Shown here piece by piece: positions 59,119 through 64,000 of a stretch of DNA of 64,000 nucleotides. The stretch spans positions 124,001 through 188,000 of the forward strand of contig JBDKSB010000011.1 in assembly GCA_039683095.1 (NCBI GenBank). The letters run 5' to 3'. Position 1 is the stretch's first letter; every line of letters starts with the position of its first letter. The notes beneath the pieces were generated by a model. It saw nothing but the letters and a program-made list of their open reading frames with translations. It was not told where the DNA came from and made no database searches. Position numbers and translations under genes: made by a program. Origin of the DNA: Acidobacteriota bacterium (GTDB taxonomy: Bacteria > Acidobacteriota > Aminicenantia > Aminicenantales > Saccharicenantaceae).

Positions 59119-60069
59119 TTAATCCCCTAATCTGGCTCCTGGAGCGATTCGTGCCCCCAGGGAAAAGGCATAGGCGGACATGACGTTCTTGCCCTCGGGC
59201 CGCAACTCCTCGACGAGATAGGCCGTCCCCGCGCCGCAGGCGACCTCGAGGCCGGCCTTGCCCGCCGCCAGGACGGTCCCGGGCGCGGCCCCGGCTTCAG
59301 CCGGCTGACGGTCCGGGGATCCGGCCGGCCGGCCGCTGACGATGCCCAGCCGCCTCATCCCGAAAAAGGTGAAGACGCCCGGCCGGCCGGTCAGGGCCCG
59401 GACCCTCCGGTCGACGGCCGCGGCCGTGTCCGCCCAGGCGATGCGGCCGTCCTCCTTGCGGAATTTCGGGGCCAGGGTGGCCAGGGCATGGTCCTGGGGG
59501 GCGCGCTCGACCCGGTCGATCCGGTCGAGGGTGGAGAGAAGAAGGCTCGCGCCCAGGACGGCCAGCCGGGCTTCCAGGCCCGCGGCGGTCTCGCGCGGCC
59601 CCACGGCCGCCGTCTCACGGGCCAGGATGTCGCCCTCGTCCATCCGGTCGTTGAGCTCGATGATGGTCACGCCGGATCCGGCATCGCCGTTTAGGACGGC
59701 CCATTGGACGGGCGCCGCGCCGCGGTACCGGGGCAGGAGCGAGAAATGGACGTTGATCGAGTGGTAGCGGGGGAAATAGTGGATGGCCCGGGGGATGATC
59801 TGGCCGTAGGCGACGACGACATTGACCTCCGGGGCGGCCGCTTGGATGCGCTCCAGGGCCGCCGCGTCCGACCGGATGCGGGCCGGTTCGATCGTCGGGA
59901 TGCCCCGCTCCAGGGCGAACGATTTGACCGCCGAAGGCGCCGGCCGGAGGCCCCGGCCGGCGGGCTTATCGGGCTGGGTGACGGCCAGGGCGACGGTGTG
60001 GCCGGCCGAAAGAAGCGCCTCGAGGGAGGGAAGGGCCGAGGCGGGGCTTCCGAAGAAAACGATCCTCAT
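59119..60069 (-). CDS. fmt: methionyl-tRNA formyltransferase
   Basis: 316 residues. N-terminal domain with RIVFFGSPASALPSLEALL, AVTQPDKPAGRG, NVVVAYGQIIP, and the catalytic block SINVHFSLLPRYRGAAPVQWAVLNGDAGSGVTI (Asn and His near 106-108, with the conserved SLLPRYRGAAP). LNDRMDEGDIL follows. The C-terminal OB domain is shorter and less conserved. It formylates initiator Met-tRNA. Translated with def (overlap of four bases), the usual def-fmt pair. Confidence 0.95.
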   Translation of the reverse strand: MRIVFFGSPASALPSLEALLSAGHTVALAVTQPDKPAGRGLRPAPSAVKSFALERGIPTIEPARIRSDAAALERIQAAAPEVNVVVAYGQIIPRAIHYFPRYHSINVHFSLLPRYRGAAPVQWAVLNGDAGSGVTIIELNDRMDEGDILARETAAVGPRETAAGLEARLAVLGASLLLSTLDRIDRVERAPQDHALATLAPKFRKEDGRIAWADTAAAVDRRVRALTGRPGVFTFFGMRRLGIVSGRPAGSPDRQPAEAGAAPGTVLAAGKAGLEVACGAGTAYLVEELRPEGKNVMSAYAFSLGARIAPGARLGD

Positions 60070-60581
60070 GGGGTCATGGCGGAGGCCGCGCTCTTCTTGA
60101 GCTTCTTCCTGATCAGCGTCCGCTTCAGGGCCGAGAGCTTGTCGACGAACAGGATGCCGTCGAGATGGTCGATCTCATGGCAAAGGGCGCGGGCCAGAAG
60201 GTCCTCGCCCTCGACCTCGACCGTTTTCCCTGCCAGGTCGAGCCCGCGGGCCACGATCCGGTAGGGGCGGGCGACTTTCTCCTTGATGTCGGGGATCGAA
60301 AGGCAGCCTTCCTCGCCCAGGACCTCGCCCTCCTTCTCGATGATCTCGGGATTGAGAAGGATATGGAGGGCGTTCTTGTCCTCGCCCACGGAGACGTCGA
60401 CGACGATGAGCCGCTTGCTGACCCCGACCTGGGGCGCGGCCAGGCCGACGCCCGGAGCGGCATGCAGGGTCTCGACCATGTCCCGGGCCAGGCGGACAAG
60501 CTCCTCGGTGACCGCGGAGACAGGCTCCGACTTCCGGGTCAGGATCGGATCGCCGATGATCAGGATCTCGCGCAGGGCCAT
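60066..60581 (-). CDS. def: peptide deformylase
   Basis: 171 residues. Three deformylase motifs are intact: GVGLAAPQVG (about 46-55), EGCLSIP (about 92-98) and HEIDHLDGILFVD (about 138-150), giving the Cys and two His iron ligands and the catalytic Glu. It removes the formyl group from new proteins. Its stop overlaps the fmt start. Confidence 0.95.
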   Translation of the reverse strand: MALREILIIGDPILTRKSEPVSAVTEELVRLARDMVETLHAAPGVGLAAPQVGVSKRLIVVDVSVGEDKNALHILLNPEIIEKEGEVLGEEGCLSIPDIKEKVARPYRIVARGLDLAGKTVEVEGEDLLARALCHEIDHLDGILFVDKLSALKRTLIRKKLKKSAASAMTP

Positions 60582-60598
60582 CTTCGTTTTCCAGGCCT

Positions 60599-60628
60599 AT
60601 TTTAACCGAAAACCGGCCTTCTCTGCAA
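60599..60628 (-). promoter_or_regulatory. promoter of the def-fmt operon
   Basis: Minus strand: -35 TTGCAG (60623-60628), 18-bp spacer, -10 TAAAAT (60599-60604). ATG 60581 follows 17 bases later. Confidence 0.55.
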
Positions 60629-60770
60629 AGCCGCGCCTTGACTCAGCTTATATGCAGCCGAACGGGAGCTTGTTGGATCAAACAAAATGTAACCGAGATC
60701 CCTGAGATAGAGGACGGTTACCGGAGGACATGGATATGGCCTCGCGGCAACAGTACCTTCGAAGAAGGGT

Positions 60771-60872
60771 GGACCGGGTCTTCGCGTGACGGAACGGACC
60801 AGGTCTTCGCAAAACGGAAGGCTTGCCGTTCTGCGAGGCCTGGTCCGCTCTGGGAGGGCCTGGTCCGCTCTG
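60771..60872. repeat. compound repeat with long hairpin and direct repeats
   Basis: Two direct copies of a 25-bp unit, GGACCrGGTCTTCGCrwrACGGAAs, lie at 60771-60795 and 60796-60820. The second forms a 22-23 bp imperfect hairpin with 60826-60847 (CCGTTCTGCGA...CCTGGTCCG) around an 8-base loop. A 15-bp direct repeat GCCTGGTCCGCTCTG occurs at 60838-60852 and 60858-60872. The stretch from def to the OPT gene (60582-60921) holds no credible ORF, only this and the neighbouring palindrome. Transcribed, it would be strongly structured. Confidence 0.6.
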
Positions 60873-60883
60873 CGATAAAGAAA

Positions 60884-60912
60884 GGGGACATGTGCCTGAG
60901 GCACATGTCCCC
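60884..60912 (-). terminator. perfect 14-bp palindrome, REP-like or terminator of the OPT gene
   Basis: GGGGACATGTGCCT (60884-60897), one central base, then its exact complement (60899-60912). It lies nine bases past the OPT stop and is followed on the minus strand by TTTCTTT, so it may terminate that gene. Its GGGGACA ends resemble the palindrome at 23379-23460. Confidence 0.6.
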
Positions 60913-60921
60913 CTGGAGAGC

Positions 60922-62967
60922 TCAGATGACGGCGGAGGGAGGCGCCGGTTCGTCGGCGGCTCCGGCGTTCTTGAGCGGGATACGGATGAGGTAGAGGGCG
61001 ATCAGCGCCAGGACGGCCAGGCCGCCGACGTAGAGGTCGACGGCGCCGAAATATTTGCCGCCCTTGAACACCGTCGGGATGTCGACGTGGATTATGTTCT
61101 GCAGGAAGAAGAACTTCCAGGCCGCGCGGACCAGGCCCATCAGGCCCTCTCCGGCGATAAGACCGGCCGCGAGCAGGATGCCGACGTTGGTCGTCCGGGC
61201 CGTCTGCGCGGCGTTGAAATTCCGCTTGGCCATGGCCTTGTCGACCAGGCCCTTGATCATGCCGCCGACGAAGATGGCGAACGTCGTCTCGAGCGGCAGG
61301 TACATGCCGACCGCGACGAGCATGGGCGACTTGACCTGGACCAGGATGAAGGCGAAGCCCATGAGCATGCCGACGATGACGAGGGGCCAGGCCATCTCGC
61401 CGCCGACGATGCCCTTGGCCAGCGCGGCCATCAGGCCGGCCTGGGGCGCGGGCAGGTCCTTGCTGCCGAAGGTGAACGCGCCGTTGAGGAGCATCAGCGG
61501 GAAGTACATGACCAGGGCGGCGACGAGGATCCCGAAGATGTTGCCGATCTGCATCTTGTAGGGCGTGCCGCCCAGGATGTGCCCGACCTTGAGGTCCTGG
61601 AGCATCTCGCCGGCGACGGCCGAAGAGACGCAGACGACGGCGGCGACGCCGAGGACGGCGGCGACGCCCTCCGTCCCGGTGGCCCCGACGAGGACCATCA
61701 GCAGGGCGGCGATGATCAGGGTCGACAGGGTCAGCCCCGAGATGGGGTTGTTGGACGAGCCGATCGTCCCGACCAGGTTGCCGGAGACGGCGGCGAAGAA
61801 GAATCCGGCTATGGCCATGACCACCGCGGCCAACAGGGCCGAGCCGAACGACTTGGAGAAGGCCTGGTAGACGAAGACCATGAGGACGAAGGCCAGGGCC
61901 ATGAGGGTCATGACGACCTTCGGGTTCAGGTCCTTCTCGATCCGGGAGACTACCTCGCCCTGGCCAGCGGCCTTCTTGACGTCGCCGATCGAGCGCTTGA
62001 GGCCGGCGGCCAGGTTCTTGCGCATCTTGTAGAGGGTGTAGCCGGCGCCGACGAGCATGCCGCCGACGGCGATCGGCCGGATGATGAACTTCCAGACGTT
62101 GGTGACCAGGTCGACCCAGCCGATGTCGGCCGCGGCCGCGCCGGGCCCGTAGAACATCGGGATGAGCTGCGGGCCGAGGAAGTACATCAGCAGCGGGGCG
62201 AACAGGCCCCAGGCCAGGAGGCCGCCGGCGAAGTTGAGGGCGGCCAGGCGCGGGCCGATGATGTAGCCGACGCCGATGTAGGCGGGGAAGATGCCCGGCC
62301 CGGAGACGGCCACGGTCCCGCCGGTGCCGAGCGTCGGCGAGTCCTTGGCGGCGCCCAGGCGGACGAAGCTCGAGCCGATCCTGCCGACCTTGAGGATGAA
62401 GTCCTTGCTGGCCGAGAAGATCTGGATGACGCCCAGGGAGTAGATGAGCGCGCCCAGGCCCATGGCCTGGAAGAGGTGCTTCGAGCCCTGGCTGCCCTTC
62501 TGGCCGGCCTTGTGGATCTCGGCCGCGGCGACGGACTCGGGGAAGACGAGGTCGGGATCGGTGACCATGACCCGGCGCAGGAAGGTGACGAAGAGGATGC
62601 CGAGCAGGCCGCCGACGAACATCAGGAGCGTCGACTTGATGTAGGCGTCGAGGGTGTTGAAATTGGCCCAGGCCCCGGAGATGACGAAGGCCGGGATGGT
62701 GAAGATGGCCCCGGCGGCGATCGATTCGCCGATGGAGCCGATCGTCCGGGCGATGTTCTCCTCGAGGATCGATCCCTTCATGATCCGCAGGACGGCCATG
62801 CCGATGACGGCGGCCGGGTAGGTGGCCGCGATGGTCATGCCCGCCCGGAGGCCAAGGTAGGCGTTGGCCGCGCCGAGGATGACGGTCAGGACGAGGCCGA
62901 TCAGGACGGCCCGGAGGGTGAACTCCTTCTGGTCCGTTTTTTCGGGGACATAGGGCTGATAACTCAA
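60922..62967 (-). CDS. OPT-family oligopeptide or metal-chelate transporter
   Basis: 681 residues, about 15 membrane segments. It starts at TTG 62967 with AAAGGAG seven bases upstream. Family features: EFTLRAVLIGLVLTVILGAANAYLGLRAGMTIAATYPAAVIGMAVLR near the N-terminus, VFPESVAAAEIHKAG, GIFPAYIGVGYIIGPRLAALNFAGG and NLVGTIGSSNNPISGLTLSTL. Prokaryotic OPT proteins import peptides or metal complexes by proton symport. A cytoplasmic loop (GLKRSIGDVKKAAGQG) lies mid-sequence. Transcribed alone. Confidence 0.92.
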   Translation of the reverse strand: MSYQPYVPEKTDQKEFTLRAVLIGLVLTVILGAANAYLGLRAGMTIAATYPAAVIGMAVLRIMKGSILEENIARTIGSIGESIAAGAIFTIPAFVISGAWANFNTLDAYIKSTLLMFVGGLLGILFVTFLRRVMVTDPDLVFPESVAAAEIHKAGQKGSQGSKHLFQAMGLGALIYSLGVIQIFSASKDFILKVGRIGSSFVRLGAAKDSPTLGTGGTVAVSGPGIFPAYIGVGYIIGPRLAALNFAGGLLAWGLFAPLLMYFLGPQLIPMFYGPGAAAADIGWVDLVTNVWKFIIRPIAVGGMLVGAGYTLYKMRKNLAAGLKRSIGDVKKAAGQGEVVSRIEKDLNPKVVMTLMALAFVLMVFVYQAFSKSFGSALLAAVVMAIAGFFFAAVSGNLVGTIGSSNNPISGLTLSTLIIAALLMVLVGATGTEGVAAVLGVAAVVCVSSAVAGEMLQDLKVGHILGGTPYKMQIGNIFGILVAALVMYFPLMLLNGAFTFGSKDLPAPQAGLMAALAKGIVGGEMAWPLVIVGMLMGFAFILVQVKSPMLVAVGMYLPLETTFAIFVGGMIKGLVDKAMAKRNFNAAQTARTTNVGILLAAGLIAGEGLMGLVRAAWKFFFLQNIIHVDIPTVFKGGKYFGAVDLYVGGLAVLALIALYLIRIPLKNAGAADEPAPPSAVI

Positions 62968-63022
62968 GGGCGGACTCCTTTCGGAAGGTGGCGGGCCGCG
63001 CGCCGCGCGCGAACCCTGTACC

Positions 63023-63052
63023 TTCTTAATGGAAAATCGGCCCCAAAGTCAA
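63023..63052 (-). promoter_or_regulatory. promoter of the OPT gene
   Basis: Minus strand: -35 TTGACT (63047-63052), 18-bp spacer, -10 TAAGAA (63023-63028). The transcript leader would be about 50 bases. Confidence 0.45.
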
Positions 63053-63080
63053 GCCGGGAAACGCCTTCCGGGGGCCGTAT

Positions 63081-63109
63081 TTGCTTCGGCCGGGGAAATG
63101 TGCTACAAA
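63081..63109 (+). promoter_or_regulatory. promoter of mreB
   Basis: -35 TTGCTT (63081-63086), 17-bp spacer, -10 TACAAA (63104-63109). GGAGAG and ATG 63133 follow. Nearly the same pair of boxes as at 38209-38237. Confidence 0.65.
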
Positions 63110-63132
63110 AGGCGGGACGGAGAGAAGCCGAA

Positions 63133-64000
<868 letters not shown>

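Overview
High-GC bacterial chromosome segment with many short intergenic gaps, opposite-strand shadow frames typical of GC-rich coding DNA, TPR-rich membrane or secreted proteins, large exported peptidases (M28, M14, tricorn-type S41, M23), an EF-G paralogue and lipoprotein-processing genes. This mix suggests an uncultured Acidobacteriota/Aminicenantes-like heterotroph. That placement is inference from gene style; there is no rRNA or other marker here, and no tRNA or CRISPR array was found.

Layout. 1-5.4 kb: the end of a TPR protein, two small proteins, an ADP-ribosylglycohydrolase and an exported M28 peptidase. 5.4-9.0 kb: a broken AbrB/PIN toxin-antitoxin pair, an HD hydrolase, N-formylglutamate amidohydrolase, a GIY-YIG protein and an intact Phd/PIN pair. 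9.1-15.0 kb: an AT-richer island bracketed by 80-bp imperfect direct repeats. It holds a NucS-like PD-(D/E)XK nuclease, a dGTPase, a UvrD helicase with an inserted DEDDh exonuclease, and the N-terminal stumps of two different HNH nucleases. 15.1-19.6 kb: a NERD-domain helicase, a macro-domain protein, a collapsed CopG/RelE-type pair and a Pif1-like helicase with a WYL tail. 19.6-28.7 kb: tricorn-like protease, NapH-like ferredoxin membrane protein, QueG-like Fe-S protein and tldD/pmbA. Two AT-rich intergenic elements here carry five copies of a repeat, TGCCTTGGCTAAnGCAA. 28.8-36.4 kb: nadC-nadB, then ileS-lspA-lgt-rluD with overlapping starts and stops. 36.4-52.1 kb: TPR regulator, transglutaminase-like protein, Fis-type HTH, EF-G paralogue, MFS transporter, ChaN-like and M14 proteins, DUF5107/TPR lipoprotein and an APC permease. 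52.3-58.1 kb: a divergent TCA module, mdh and isocitrate dehydrogenase on one strand and aconitase plus an SDR on the other. 58.1-64 kb: M23 peptidase, fmt/def, OPT transporter and the start of mreB.

The main candidate for an undescribed system is the 9.1-15.0 kb island and its 15-19.6 kb flank. Nuclease, dNTP hydrolase and helicase-nuclease genes are packed together, joined by ATGA overlaps, AT-richer than their neighbours, and surrounded by decayed nucleases and toxin-antitoxin genes. This looks like an anti-phage island that has been repeatedly rearranged. Function is inferred from domains and context only.

Regulation. Many promoters are readable: TTGAC- or TTGCTT-type -35 boxes with 16-18 bp spacers and TATAAT-like -10 boxes. 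Several place the start codon 8-12 bases after the -10 box with no Shine-Dalgarno sequence, suggesting leaderless mRNAs (nadC, isocitrate dehydrogenase, MFS transporter, M23 peptidase).
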